Below, piece by piece: positions 10,698 to 22,611 of a DNA stretch of 64,000 nt (the stretch's first letter is position 1; every line of letters starts with the position of its first letter). Location of the stretch: NCBI GenBank assembly GCA_048013815.1, contig CM106585.1, forward strand, positions 20,336,001 to 20,400,000, in the 5' to 3' direction. This stretch comes from Setoptus koraiensis (Eukaryota; Arthropoda). The notes below the pieces were generated by a model. It did not search any database, had not been told where the DNA came from, and worked only from the letters and a program-made list of their open reading frames with translations. The translations under genes were made by a program, and so were the position numbers.

Positions 10698-12404
10698 ATG
10701 GACGAAGTGGACTTGAATGATTTACCAAGGGGCCAAAGTTCTGCCTTTGAGGGATCACAAGATAATGATGATTATTTCATAGAGAATAAGAATACAACTT
10801 TACATCCATTTGCTCATCAGGTAAGTGCCATACATATGCCAACTACGACTTTTTATGCACTATATACATAACGCAACAACGTGCTATCCGTATTTACTAT
10901 CCGTCGCTCACTATCTAATCTTCAAACTCATCCAATCATGATCATAATAATCCCAGGTTGGTGGCCATACACAATTATTAACATTAGATAAAAGCACTCT
11001 ATGCAAACCTCTCATTCCAAGAGAGCATCTATTTTATTTGAATGTCCCAAAAGAACTGGTCAAATTTGTGCCATCATACAAAGGAGTTATACAAATACGT
11101 GACACTGGTAGAGGTTACCCACCCCTTGTCTATCAGCCAATTAGGAGTCCAAAATCACCTTTCGGGAAGTGTCTGCCTGGCACAGCATTGTTATCTAGCA
11201 CATTACCAGCCAATTACGGGGCGGAGTTCAATATTTATGAAAATGATGGCAGGTTCCCCAATCTAACAAATTCTCAGTGTACATTGAAAGAAAAAACACG
11301 GACAAACAGCGAGGGCGAAGAGAGTATAAAGGTGGACATATCCACTGACGAGGATAGTTCACATTCATTGAACAATTTCAATACTTACTCGCCCTATGAA
11401 TTAAAGTAAGTATTTCATGCAATAGAGAACAAGGAACAAATTTATCACCAGTTTATGTAAGGTATTAAGCGCAACTTTTATTTCTCAAAAACATCACCAT
11501 CATAGGATCCAGTTTCGACCATGTTCCGATGAGACAATCCTGAAGACAAACCTCTCCAAAAAAGACCCCTCGGAGCCTGATCTAAGTAGTCGTCCAAGTC
11601 AGACGCGTATGTATTCACAATATTAGCGTTATTTTTCAACAAGACGATCAGATATCCGGAAGTTCGTAGTATTAACACATTTTATACCTTTTTTAATTAT
11701 CTTTTTCGTGGCCATCAGATCTCCTACTTCTTGAAAACATCACTTCGAAATATCACCTACCATGCATCTTGGACATGAAAATGGGAACAAGGCAGCATGG
11801 CGATGATGCTTCTGAGGAGAAGAGACTTAGACAAATAGCAAAATGTGAGGCAAGCACTTCGGCCAATCTTGGGGTCCGTCTATGCGGTATGCAAGTGTAT
11901 CAGGTTGATTATGGCGGCTTCATGTGGTTCGATAAATACTATGGAAGAAAATTAGATAGAGAGGGTTTGAAGAAGGCGCTGAGACAATACTTCCATAACG
12001 GCTTACACTTTAATAAAGAAGTAATTGATGATGTAATTGACAGGCTCAAACTATTGAGCGAAGCTATAGAGAAATCTGCCTCGTTTAGGTTTTATAGCAC
12101 TTCATTATTGATTGTTCATGAAGGATGTCCAGGAAAAGTTAGCCAGACCCCAGTCGATGTTCGATTGATCGATTTTGCACATGCAATATGTGCATTTAAA
12201 TTAGAGACGGCAGATGGCAAGACACAACCAAGCAACCATAACAGCAACAGTACCAACAACAATAATATACCTGTTGGACCGGACAAAGGTCTGTTGCTAG
12301 GTTTGAATAATCTGATCGAACTATTGAACGAGCTGAAAGACGAATGCTGTTCCGAAGAATTGGTCACCGATATTATAATAGATGATTGCTCCGATGGACC
12401 TTAA
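10698..12404 (+). CDS. IP6K: inositol hexakisphosphate kinase (IP6K)
   Basis: Makes the pyrophosphate of inositol (IP6 to IP7) in cytosol and nucleus. Four exons fit in phase: 10698-10820, 10957-11405, 11506-11606 and 11719-12404, giving 452 residues, within the family range. Residues 37-50 carry the N-lobe signature [19 protein letters not shown] (239-247) is the PxxxDxKxG inositol-binding signature, followed by [22 protein letters not shown] and IDFAH (Asp about 376, metal-binding) are the C-lobe signatures. An Asn/Ser-rich insert separates IDFAH from the last helices ([17 protein letters not shown]). All introns have GT-AG ends. AT-rich sequence with AATAAA follows near 12690. No key residue is missing. 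Confidence 0.95.
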
Positions 12405-13290
12405 AGAAGATCAAGAAAGACAAGCAGCTGACAGTTCGAGCTACGAGGCGACATTTCTCTATCAAGAGTTGTTGGTCCACTCTTCTCATTTTAAGATTAC
12501 AGAAATAAGTTAAAGTAATCGTCTTTCCATTAGTATTTATATATACACATGTATAGAATGTTATATCGAAAATTTGTATCGAAAACTATCAAACTATCAG
12601 GCTGTGATCTCTAGCGATAGTCGGGTTAATGATACACACACGCAAATGTAATCTCTTACCCTTCCATAAGGTGATCTTTGGTAAATCTTCGAAAAAATAA
12701 ATAAAAACGAATCTATACACTAAAAGATATTTTAATTTGCTGTGCAGTCAAGCTACAGTATTTATTGTATCTTTGTTATTCTTTCACGAGATCACGATAG
12801 ATTTTTAAATGAAAAATCATTACAATAACTTCAAGTATCTTTTCTTATTTTTCATTAAAACGATATAAACGACACAGTTCTAGATTTATATACAGTAATA
12901 ATAAGTAATTTTCTCACATTTTGAGTTTTAACTTTGAAGGGGCTATCAGAGGTAGGCTTTGAACGATGCGAAATTGAGTTTTCTCCTCGTCATTATCAGG
13001 CAATGCGCGAATCTAAATGATGAGCCATAAGTAGTAATTAACTTTCGTTTTCTTTTTTTATTGGCCAATTATATATTAGCTGAAGGACAACTGACTGTTG
13101 AGCCATGTTAGGTGGTAGAAAACTTTTAAAATTACAAATCTACTTAAACAATAGGTGGCGATATAGAGAGATCTAGTTTTGACATTTTGGCTTACAATTT
13201 ATAAATGGGCAAGAGTTCAATCAAACATTATGACAATATATCCGGGGCGTCACGCATCTCTCGCACAATCGAAATGTAGAGAGATCATAA
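12405..13290. other. convergent spacer between IP6K and clarin
   Basis: AT-rich 3' flanks of two genes that converge. It contains AATAAA-like signals near 12690-12705. No open frame, repeat or RNA gene is supported. Confidence 0.6.
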
Positions 13291-16200
13291 TTAATATAAC
13301 ATTATGACGCCTTCGCACATTGTCCTCGGTGCTCTTTTCTTGTTCGCCGACCACCCGTCAAATTGAACTAATGAAACTATAAAAATGTTAACTAGAAATA
13401 AAACAAACGCAACAACCACTAGATAATAACTATAACCAAACTGAGACCTGCTTTCTGATGTCCAGCCATTCTCCACCTCTTCCTTCGTCAGAACGTTCTT
13501 TTGTAGTTTGTTAAAATACTCCACCATCCAGCATATTAGCGCGACAAGCGAGAAGAAACCTACATCATGGCGATTGATCCGGAAGTGATAGATAATGATT
13601 AATCGCTGGTTTTTCACTTGCTTTCGGAAGATATGGAATACTACAGCCTATCATACACTGTACAAGGACTTACCCGAGAGTGCATTCCATATGATCAGGC
13701 CTAATGGTCCGGATAAAGTTCCGCTGGGTGACATCACAAAATTTATTATGGCGTAGATTGAACCGATCAAACCGAATAGTATGGCTAAGGATACACAAGC
13801 GAGAGTTGCAACCCATAAACGATAAGTGATTAGATCTGAGCCTTTAGATAGTTCATTTTGGACTGTATCATGGAGGTAAAATAAGAAGAAAGTTAGTTGT
13901 CATGATTGTTGTGATGCATTATTTGTGGGCTATTATTTTGATTTGGCCACTGGAAATTTCTTTGCGATTTGTTACTCTTATAATGCTTGTATCATTGATA
14001 GTGATAGCTCTATCTAGTGTTACAACAGTGTAGTATTATTCAAATTGAAATTACACAAATTCTTCAGATACATTCGCTATCACTAAAACAATACAAGCTC
14101 TTATATAGATTGCGGTTGGTTGCTACAGGCAAGCAACTCAAAAAAAGAAATCATGCCGTCAGAATGAACTCATAGGATAACCATTAACACTTGAGCTATG
14201 GTAGTACTTCTTGTAAGAAGATATTGAGACTTGCAGGGAAAACTGATCGAGTAGCGAGTAAATTCTCACGAAGAACCAGCTACTTTATATTGAAACTTTG
14301 TATTCTATTTTGGGAGACACACACAGCCTGAATACAACGATCGAGTTCATAAAACTCTCTTAATTCACTGCCATTTACAGTTACACTCAGAACATACAAA
14401 ACCGTCTATTCAAAAGTCTCTTACGATAACAAATTCAGTTGACCAGCGATACTGAAAATTCGCTTCGAAATCGTCAACTCTTGTATCTCTGTTACATCCC
14501 GATAGTGACTGAATATTGCTGTAATTCAAGGTAGATTCGAACCGCACGTGATTCTATTGTTTTCTGTTCAATCAAATGATCAGCAGATCTAAAGTAGAGT
14601 ATCCATTTACAAATATTCTTTCACAATTTGTCAATAATAACAATGTGCAAAAGCTCTGACATATATTTCTAGGATTCTATGATCTCGTTCGAGTCCGCAG
14701 AAGCATTCCGTCTCGCTAAAGAATCGAGTGACAAGATGAATCTAGAAGTTTTTACGTCAGCGTCATTTCTGTTGGAGGATTCAATAAATTATTAGCGAAG
14801 AAGAAAGGAGACATTTATCGCGACATCTTATGCCAGCGTATTTTGCAGCGCCTCAAACATCTTCAAGCGTCAGTGAGCTGAACTAGGGGAGGGCCAGGTG
14901 GAATCTTTCTCCGTCTACGATTTCCATAGTAAGATGCTCAGAGTTCTATCTGAACCATGTCATCATGAGCACCAAGAGTCGATGATGGATGTCTCATTAT
15001 TGACGGTTTTCATCGTATCTGAAATGGTTTTTGTGTGTAAGGTCCATTCCATTATCAATTACTAGTAACACCACTGACATACTTCAATGTTCTCTCTCAA
15101 TTGAATTAAAACAAAAAGAGGAGAGTTTGATTTAACATAGACAAGAATGAAGAAAAAAAAAACGAAACTAGCTAACCACAATCAAAAGCTGTTGTGACTG
15201 AACAACATTGGGTGTTAGCAATAAAACAAGTTTTTTCTATATACTGCTTCTACTGGCGAGCATAGGTTTTAGTATGCATCATTGATATGCTATCTGGAAT
15301 CTAACTGTCGAACGATGTTTGTGCAAATCAAACGATACTATAGCCAGATAATTATATGTGAATATACATAGCGTCTAATCTTGACCATAACTGCCCTAGC
15401 CTCACTAAGAGACACACACGACATGTGACTGAAGATCAGTATGCTCAGAGTAAATCCCTCCAATTGCTCCAAGACTTCTAATCACTGTCTTTTTCGTGTG
15501 GGCAGAAAACCTTTGATCGACAGAAAATCCGCGAAAACCAACGGATTGCTGACTACCACGTCAAGCCAGTTGTCTGAATCGACAACTAAGACTTTCGCTC
15601 GACCATTGCACAAACTTTTCTTTTGCTCAAATTTATTAATATTATTTTTTGATTAATGCTTCATGTTCCAAATATCAAACATCACTGAGTCTAATCCGCA
15701 CCTGCCTTCTATTTATACGAATTGGGCTAACATTGAAAGCTAGTAGAGATAATCCAGCTAGAGATTTTCTCTTGCCCACAGAAATATAGTCGATATCAGG
15801 TAGGTTCATTGTGTTGGTCAAGCACCTCCTTTGATTGAAGGGTATGTAGGTTTCCAATACGAAAGACCATTCAAAGAGATTTATTATCTGTATAAGAAAG
15901 TGAGTCTAGTTACTACCATGCAAATAATAATGACTATCAGCCTGCCAGAAAACACACAATCAATCACGATGAACAATAACAGTAATAGTTAAATGACAGT
16001 CAGAATTAAATGTTCGAGAGGCGAGGTTCGTCGCCATTGAACATTGCTTGGATGACATCCTCTTTCGTTACATTTCCATCATCTATCTGGTCATATCAAG
16101 CATAGCTTTTAAGATAACTGTTCTGTACAAGTTGTGGAAACTTTTCATCATTTTCCATCTGAGCAAGACAAGAAAACTCTGAGATTCAGCTCTCCTGTGC

Positions 16201-16422
16201 TGTTTGGAGATGCTGACTATAATATATGGCACCAACAAAAACTACAATTATGCCTCAAGATCACTTCATGATGCTTGTTTTGGATATGAAGAATCAGACA
16301 GTTATATTGTGCATATCGAGAGGCTAAAAGCTTTCGTCGGCCAATCAAAGATATTTCGTATGTTAGAAATTGATTCTTTTTGACTAAACTTTTATTCTCC
16401 TTGTGGTACTTACACTGGTAGC

Positions 16423-16475
<53 letters not shown>

Positions 16476-18378
16476 GAAGTGCAAATCGGATTGCAATAGT
16501 TATGTGCAGTATTGTAGTCTGTGTCTAACTGTTTAACTGCAATGATGGATTTGTAAGCTCAGATAGAACACGGTAGAACGGGGATAGATTAATTTCATGA
16601 TACTCTCTCCATTGTGATAGACGATTAAGCCCATAATCATGGAGCAACCTGAGAAGTCAGATCGACTCGCCCTGCTCATTCAACTTTTGACGCTTAATTC
16701 AAGAAATCATCGTCACAGAAAATGATTGATAGTGGAACGAAGTAAAACTCTTTCTCGGGTTAAAAATAATGAAATAAAGGCCAACAAACACGAAGTCGGA
16801 TTTGTGCCAGATTTGACCACTCAATCTAATCTTCAATCATTACATCATGATAGACTGTAGAATATGAGTTGGCAATCTCTAGTTTGAATATATCAAGCTG
16901 CTAGCGCTAGTCGTTGTGATGCTATTAAAGGGGGATCGTTATGATCGCAAATCATATCCTCGTCTTAAGAGTAGGCTCAGAGGAGCTCCTAATAGTGAGT
17001 CACTATTTAAACGTTTATATGATTGAATAACTTGCCTTAGGATTGGCTAACCTACAGTAGTAAATAGACAATAAAAGAAATATAATAATTTGTTCTATCT
17101 GATCCAAGATATCCATCATAACTATTGCACGATACGATGGAATGCTCAATGGAAAAATAGTTGGACTGATTTTTCAGAGTGCCTTCTATGAACTATAATA
17201 ATCTGTTGCGTGAGCTTTGGAGCTTCATCATGAGCCATGTAAGAGAAGAGATAATAAAATCTAAACTATACCTGAGTGCAAAATCTAATTGAAACCGCCA
17301 AAATCTGATGGTTGGAGGTGCACAAGCCAGAAATCTTTATTACATCTTCTTCGAGTCAAGTGCAAGACAACAAGACATCGGTGCTACGCTGAACAAACAT
17401 TCCTATTTCAGAGTACAACTGATAATGATAAAAATTATTATCAGTAGCAGAGACATCAAAAAGCATTACATAATGTTTGGATGTAATCTGATGTTATATT
17501 TTTGTGACGTTATGTCATGTTAGGCTTGATTTCGTGTTGGCTAGTTGCAATGTCTTGAAACATAAACACATGAGAAGTGAATCTAGAAAGAGATTGAGAG
17601 GGAACGATTTATTTATGGCGTGATTCATCAAATCAAAATCTCTTCATGACTTGTTCCATTTTGTGTGCCAGAACTTGTTGGTCACCAGTGCATTAGTATC
17701 TAGTTAGAGGGTGGTAGTAATGGCAACATGATCAAATTGTGGACTGTCTGAGGCAGCTAGATTGTGTGTAAGAGCAAAAAAGAGCTTATCTGAAAGGGCA
17801 GTTACGTCAAGAGTACATCAAGTAGATTAGAACTACATGTGTGAGTAGGAAGTGTAGAATTCATCGCCACTATGGTCAACTAGCCCTGGCAGTATTTGCG
17901 TCGGCAACAATGGCAAGAAAAAAAGCCAAAAAATAAATAGTATCTCGCTAAATTCATTTGGACTGGTTTAAAAACAAGATCGAGGGGTAGTAGTAGTTTA
18001 TGAATATCGCCTCAAAGTAGATCAAGGAAAGTAGCTCATTACTTCAATCAGATCTTCTCGGAAATGTTCACATGTTGATGGTTCTCATTTCGTAAGCTAA
18101 TGCGGTTTTGCGTTAAGGCAAAATTCTGAACCATGAGAGCCAGTCTTGATTATGTTAACAGTGCAAGTGCTCTTGTTAGAAGCTCGAGGACTAACAAATT
18201 GCGGAACAATAATCAAGACAGATCGAGGAATTTCAGGCAATATTGCAACTGTCAGTTGGGCGTTTGCAGTGGTCGTTGTTTTGAGACTCACAAAAGGCAT
18301 TACACCCATTAGGTAACAATGCCTACAACGGAATGGACAATTCCACCAGTTGATAAATGCCTCGAGGCATTAGAATAT

Positions 18379-18411
<33 letters not shown>

Positions 18412-18916
18412 AACCGAAGTATCTCAAACATTCTGGATCTCCTTGCAATACTACTTTGAGCTAATACAAGAATAATAATATACTTGCAGCGTCAAGAAAC
18501 AGACGGAAATGCATCAGGAATTTAGCTTTGCATCGTTTCACAGAGAGGGTGTATCTATGTAGAGAGTGTCTGTTGTACTCACCAGATATGGAGCTCGTTC
18601 TTGGCCCGAATCCATAATTAAGCACCTTGATGCCTTTGAATAGACCAAAATAGATGTCGCCATGAAATTTGGCGTTGCCGTCTTGTGTTTTTCCATTGCT
18701 AAATTGTGCTTCGTCTATAATGGTGAAATTGTCGCCTTTATTGAGCACTTTTAAACTTCTGATTGGCTTCGACACAATCCATTTGTGAGTTGCCAGCGAG
18801 GCTGTGAGTAGAGCGAGGCATGTGGTGCAGACGAAGAATGTGAGAAAATATTTGAAACGGAGGCATCTCTTCATGCCGCCCTCTATGGCACTAAGGGGTG
18901 AGCTGGGCGAATACAT
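13291..18916 (-). CDS. CLRN-like: clarin-family four-pass membrane protein
   Basis: Three exons in matching phase 1: 18916-18583, 13862-13674 and 13559-13291, giving 263 residues from the ATG at 18916 (249 from the internal ATG at 18874). The first hydrophobic segment (KYFLTFFVCTTCLALLTASL) is followed by ATHKWI, then a loop with the clarin-like FGLFKG and GFGPR. The later segments hold SGPLGLIIWNALSG, which matches the conserved SGP.GL..WN..SG signature before the third membrane helix, and a final helix YLVVVAFVLFLVNIFIV. Clarins are tetraspan proteins of the plasma membrane, known from hair-cell synapses in vertebrates. Exon 1 is split from exon 2 by a 4.7-kb intron. A frame upstream of 18916 opens with GTG, not ATG, so I did not use it. 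Confidence 0.85.
13863..18582. other. 4.7-kb clarin intron 1
   Basis: No supported gene on either strand. It contains a pure (GA) tract at 16425-16470 and a (CA) tract at 18378-18407. Several short open frames (for example 15441-15656 and 17308-17523) show no recognisable protein features. No transposon ends were recognised. Confidence 0.6.
16425..16470. repeat. GA microsatellite
   Basis: About 23 uninterrupted GA units inside the clarin intron. Confidence 0.95.
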
Positions 18917-19501
18917 AATCGTGTGTGTGTTGATCACAACCACTGGCTACAATGTAACACTATAATGATTAATAGATTGAGTTGTTGTGTGTGTGATGCA
19001 ATTTCAAATCCTTGGCTCTCGGATCTGCTAGAATATATTTCTATTCTATACTTCGCCTGGGGCACTTTGGCTGCTGTTGCTCTCTGGCTGGGCTTCGATT
19101 CATATATTGATATTGACAATAATAGCACTGTTGACCGCAACAGATCTGTGTGTCGATGCTTGTTAATTGCAACTAGTTTAATTTCGATAGCGATAATATA
19201 GTCCAACGGAAATAATGAAATTTAATAATGAAAACAATAATAGTGGTAGCAGGCATGCTTGTTGGTGCCATTGTTCCGTGTGGGGTTGTTGCTCGTGTGT
19301 AATGGTGATGAGGCTCGACAATGATGGCGAATTGTTCTATGCTTGCTGCGCCTTTTGGCTGCCACCTTTGTCGTTCGTTCGATCATTGTGAATCATGGAT
19401 CACGGAGCAGCACTGGCAGCCACACTAAGAACAACAGGCGGCGGCAGCTATGGCGGTAACCTTCGTTCGCTCGTTCCTTGCAAGCGCTTTTGTTCGATAG
19501 T

Positions 19502-19557
<56 letters not shown>

Positions 19558-20133
19558 AACATGAACTGAAAGTGGTAAGTGCCACTGCTGCTGCTGCATA
19601 CACACACAACTGGTGTTGCACCAGTTGAGCTGCCACTGCGGCAGCCACACAACAGGAGACACCCTCCCATGCACAATCACACAAACGACCAACATTCTAT
19701 TTGACGAACACATTCTGTCCGAGTGAATAATGGTCAGCGCTGATTGTTCTCTATGGCTTAACCATTCTATTCTGTCCCCCTCGCTTTGCGCCTCCCCGAT
19801 ACAGCACAGTATACTATACTGACTATAGTATTGTATGCAGCGAGCCGCCACTCACAGAGTGGCCAACTCGCACACCAACTCACAACTGTACACAATTCGC
19901 TGTTTGCAACTCACAGTAAACACACTTGCCTCCATGGGAATTCGCATGGGGAGAGCAATCGCTTCGTTCGCCTATACACTGCAGCCGAATCCCGCTGTCC
20001 ATTAAACCAACTATTGTCCAATCCGGCAAACACATCATTTATTTCCCCCCGTCCCAAGCTTGCAAGATTTCCCATGCAAAAGTTTTGGTTCTATAGAACT
20101 AACAAGTTGTTGGGCGCGAAGGTCAAAAAATAT
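18917..20133. other. 5' flank of clarin and spacer
   Basis: Spacer with a (CA) microsatellite at 19504-19556. Cys/Val- or Thr/His-rich frames here (for example 19393-19851 minus) are translations of the microsatellite. A 92-codon hydrophobic frame at 18923-19201 plus lacks family features. No gene supported. Confidence 0.55.
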
Positions 20134-20141
20134 GTCTCGAA

Positions 20142-20642
20142 TAGTGATCGGGGGAGCAACTCTGTGCAGGCTCACTTATATTGCTCCCGCAAGTGCTCCC
20201 CGAATCTGCTCCCCGCTCCCGGCCGGGAGCGGGGAGCCTCCCCAGCTCCCGCTCCCCGTCGGGGAGCGGGAGCAAATTCGGGGAGCAAGGGGGAGCAACG
20301 GGGAGCAACGGGGAGCAGCAGGGAGCTATGGAAAACAAGCAGGGAGCTATGGAAAACAAACTTGTGCATGATTTTTGAAAAGAGCGCACATAAAATATTG
20401 GCACATGATTCACTGTTCAAAAATCATGCACAAGTTTGCTTCCCATAGCTCCCTGCTTGTTTTCCATAGCTCCCTGCTGCTCCCCGTTGCTCCCCGTTGC
20501 TCCCCGTTGCTCCCCGAATTTGCTCCCGCTCCCCGACGGGGAGCGGGAGCTGGGGAGGCTCCCCGACGGGGAGCGGGAGCAATGCTCCCCGATGACCGTT
20601 GGGGGAGCGGGAGCGGGGAGCGGGAGGCTCCCCCGATCACTA
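20142..20642. mobile_element. fold-back non-autonomous hAT-type element (MITE)
   Basis: A 501-bp element made almost wholly of two inverted arms of about 230 bp around a loop of roughly 40-50 bp near 20370-20415. The termini are TAGTGATCGGGGGAGC on the left and its reverse complement on the right. Immediate flanks are GTCTCGAA (20134-20141) and GTCTCGAT (20643-20650), an 8-bp target-site duplication with one mismatch. The 8-bp duplication and a TAGTG terminus point to the hAT superfamily. The arms carry many GGGGAGC/GGGAGC subrepeats, which may be transposase-binding sites. It has no coding capacity. GC content is far above its AT-rich surroundings. Confidence 0.85.
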
Positions 20643-20659
20643 GTCTCGATATGCGACAG

Positions 20660-21090
20660 TGCACGATACGCACTTGTAACGCGTGCCTAGTGAGCGCGAT
20701 TCGTAAAACATATGATCGATGCAACAGTTGCGGTATTAAAATGATGAAAACAAACAAGCAACTCTCGTCGAGAGAATTAATATCGTTATCCGGCTCTCGA
20801 CCATTAGTAGCTCGTAGGAGGCAAAGATTACGGCACATTGGCAACTCTTCAGCCGATCATGGGCTATGGCGGAGAAATGAGATTGTTAAAACTAAGCAGA
20901 GAAATCAATCCAAAGATCAGAACGCTGGACTCAAGCTGAAATCACCTACTGTGGCTTGCCCATTAGGTCGCTTATACAATAAGAATGCCATTATTGACCA
21001 TCTATTGAGTTCTAGGGATTAGAGGCAAATTAATCAGGCTAAGCGTGTGCAACTGGTTCCAAAACCAGTTCAGCCGAGATTCAAACAATT
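20660..21090 (+). pseudogene. broken partial duplicate of RTF2 with its 5' flank
   Basis: Strongly similar to 22425-22895, the upstream flank and first third of the intact RTF2 gene nearby. Shared blocks include CATATGATCG in the flank and the coding stretch ACPLGRLYNK. Relative to the parent it lacks about 33 bp, so LSAKWQFCALS is missing. It has changes at the start codon region and stops after HLLSSRD. Because non-coding 5' sequence is included, this is a DNA-level duplication, not a retrocopy. Similarity fades near 21090. Not expected to make a working protein. Confidence 0.85.
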
Positions 21091-21229
21091 GTCAGATAAT
21101 ATGTTTCCATTCAACGCGCACCTAAGTCAATTTTTGTTTCGTTTATCTATCATCATCCTATGCGATAATATTGATGGTTATTATGTATTCACAATAGAGC
21201 ACAATATGGATGGAAGCATTAGTCTCTGA

Positions 21230-22411
21230 TCAGATGGTGACCAGTTTTGTCTTTACTGATTTAATAAGCATTAACAATAGCAATGAGATATTCATAATAT
21301 ATAGCAGATAGATAATTTTCTCATCGGGATGTCCACATTCCTTGATAGAATGTTGCGATCGCGTGGATGATAACAGAAGAAAATATGGCATATTCTCAGC
21401 GTATTTATGGTTGTATGAAGACACAGTTATTTCCGGGATTAGTACAAGTGGTTGATGTCCTTTTTGGTGCGTGGTTTGACAATTCATATGAGTATGGCCA
21501 GACAACACCAATCGAGGGTCAAGTTTTTCAAGGATGTACTGAGTTATCGTTTTTGGCAGAACATCCTCCGCTGGTCGATTTGGTTTTCTGACGGTTCTTG
21601 CCATTGAATGAGGGTAGTCGCAGTTTGTGTCGTCATGCCTATGGAGAGGAAAATGAGTTAAGAGAATAGGTCTGGAGTAAGATGCACGCGTTTGTTTGAC
21701 ATCATCTAAATGTCTAGACAGGTAATTTAATTCTATCAACGACTGTGTACAGAGTTCACAAGAATCGTTACCAAACGACATAGAATTAAGAACTATAAAA
21801 TGTACAGATGGTTTCTTTCTAGATGTGACGTGCATTATTGAGTAAGTAGAATTGAATCTATTAATATATCTATAAAGGAGGTTCGGAAAATTCTTAATTG
21901 TATCATGGGATCCGATGTCATGATTGCCGGGAACAAATATAACCTCACGTTTCGTCGTATCTATAGGGAATATTTCCTTGAAATCATCAACATACTGATC
22001 AAAATCACCATCTTTTGAATAAGATCCCTCATCAATTATGTCTCCCAAAAAGACAATAATATCTGGTTCAAAGAGCCGAGTAGTGATTGAGAAAGATTGT
22101 TTCATTTGATGTTCTCTAATTTGCTTGTCAAACCAGACAGAATTTCTTTTACCCATTATATGAACATCTGTTATCACCATAATTTTCACCACTCCGTCGA
22201 ATGATCGACTGCTGAGGTTACCAACTGCGGGCCAACCGCAAAAGGCTAGATACTTATAGTAGTAGTAGCCATATTCACACCAAACCAGATTTAATAACGT
22301 TATGAGGAGCACTATCAAACGTTTATTCCTTGGTGGTATCTCTATTTTGCTTCTGATCATCGCTGTAATGTGCAATCTTTCCAGTAGTGGAAGGAGGTTT
22401 GTCCATATCAT
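21230..22411 (-). CDS. MPPE1: metallophosphoesterase 1 (GPI-anchor remodelling, PGAP5)
   Basis: ER/Golgi membrane phosphodiesterase that trims the side-chain ethanolamine-phosphate from GPI anchors and so allows cargo export. Single exon, 393 residues, close to the family length. An N-terminal membrane segment (LIVLLITLLNLVW, about 32-45) leads to the calcineurin-like domain. Metal-binding motifs are DVHIMG (Asp, His), GDIIDEG, PGNHDIG, THFPLHR and SGHTH, all intact and in order. SIKECG and a second hydrophobic segment IIYLLYIMNISLLLLMLI lie at the C-terminus, giving the usual two-anchor layout. A Lys-rich cytosolic tail (KSVKTKL) ends the protein. It diverges from RTF2 across a 200-bp spacer and is flanked on its other side by the broken RTF2 copy. 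Confidence 0.93.
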   Translation of the reverse strand: MIWTNLLPLLERLHITAMIRSKIEIPPRNKRLIVLLITLLNLVWCEYGYYYYKYLAFCGWPAVGNLSSRSFDGVVKIMVITDVHIMGKRNSVWFDKQIREHQMKQSFSITTRLFEPDIIVFLGDIIDEGSYSKDGDFDQYVDDFKEIFPIDTTKREVIFVPGNHDIGSHDTIKNFPNLLYRYINRFNSTYSIMHVTSRKKPSVHFIVLNSMSFGNDSCELCTQSLIELNYLSRHLDDVKQTRASYSRPILLTHFPLHRHDDTNCDYPHSMARTVRKPNRPAEDVLPKTITQYILEKLDPRLVLSGHTHMNCQTTHQKGHQPLVLIPEITVSSYNHKYAENMPYFLLLSSTRSQHSIKECGHPDEKIIYLLYIMNISLLLLMLIKSVKTKLVTI

Positions 22412-22611
22412 ATGTGTGGTTGCGTTCCAATGAGCGCATTTTGGAAATCATATGATCGGTGCAATAATGATTTTACAAAAAATGATGTGCCACACAAGCG
22501 ACCCTCGAGCATTTGTGTTGTTATCCAGATCACAATTATCGGTTGATTAACTATTAACTCACAAGAGTCAATTACGTAGATTGCGACAGAATAACAATTC
22601 TTCTGCCAACC
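22412..22611. promoter_or_regulatory. 200-bp divergent spacer shared by MPPE1 and RTF2
   Basis: The start codons of MPPE1 (minus) and RTF2 (plus) are 200 bp apart, so both promoters must lie in or overlap this spacer. Part of it is duplicated upstream of the broken RTF2 copy. No TATA box is evident. Confidence 0.5.

Noticed and set aside
19393-19851. Cys/Val-rich frames over the CA tract
   Set aside because: Translation of a microsatellite.
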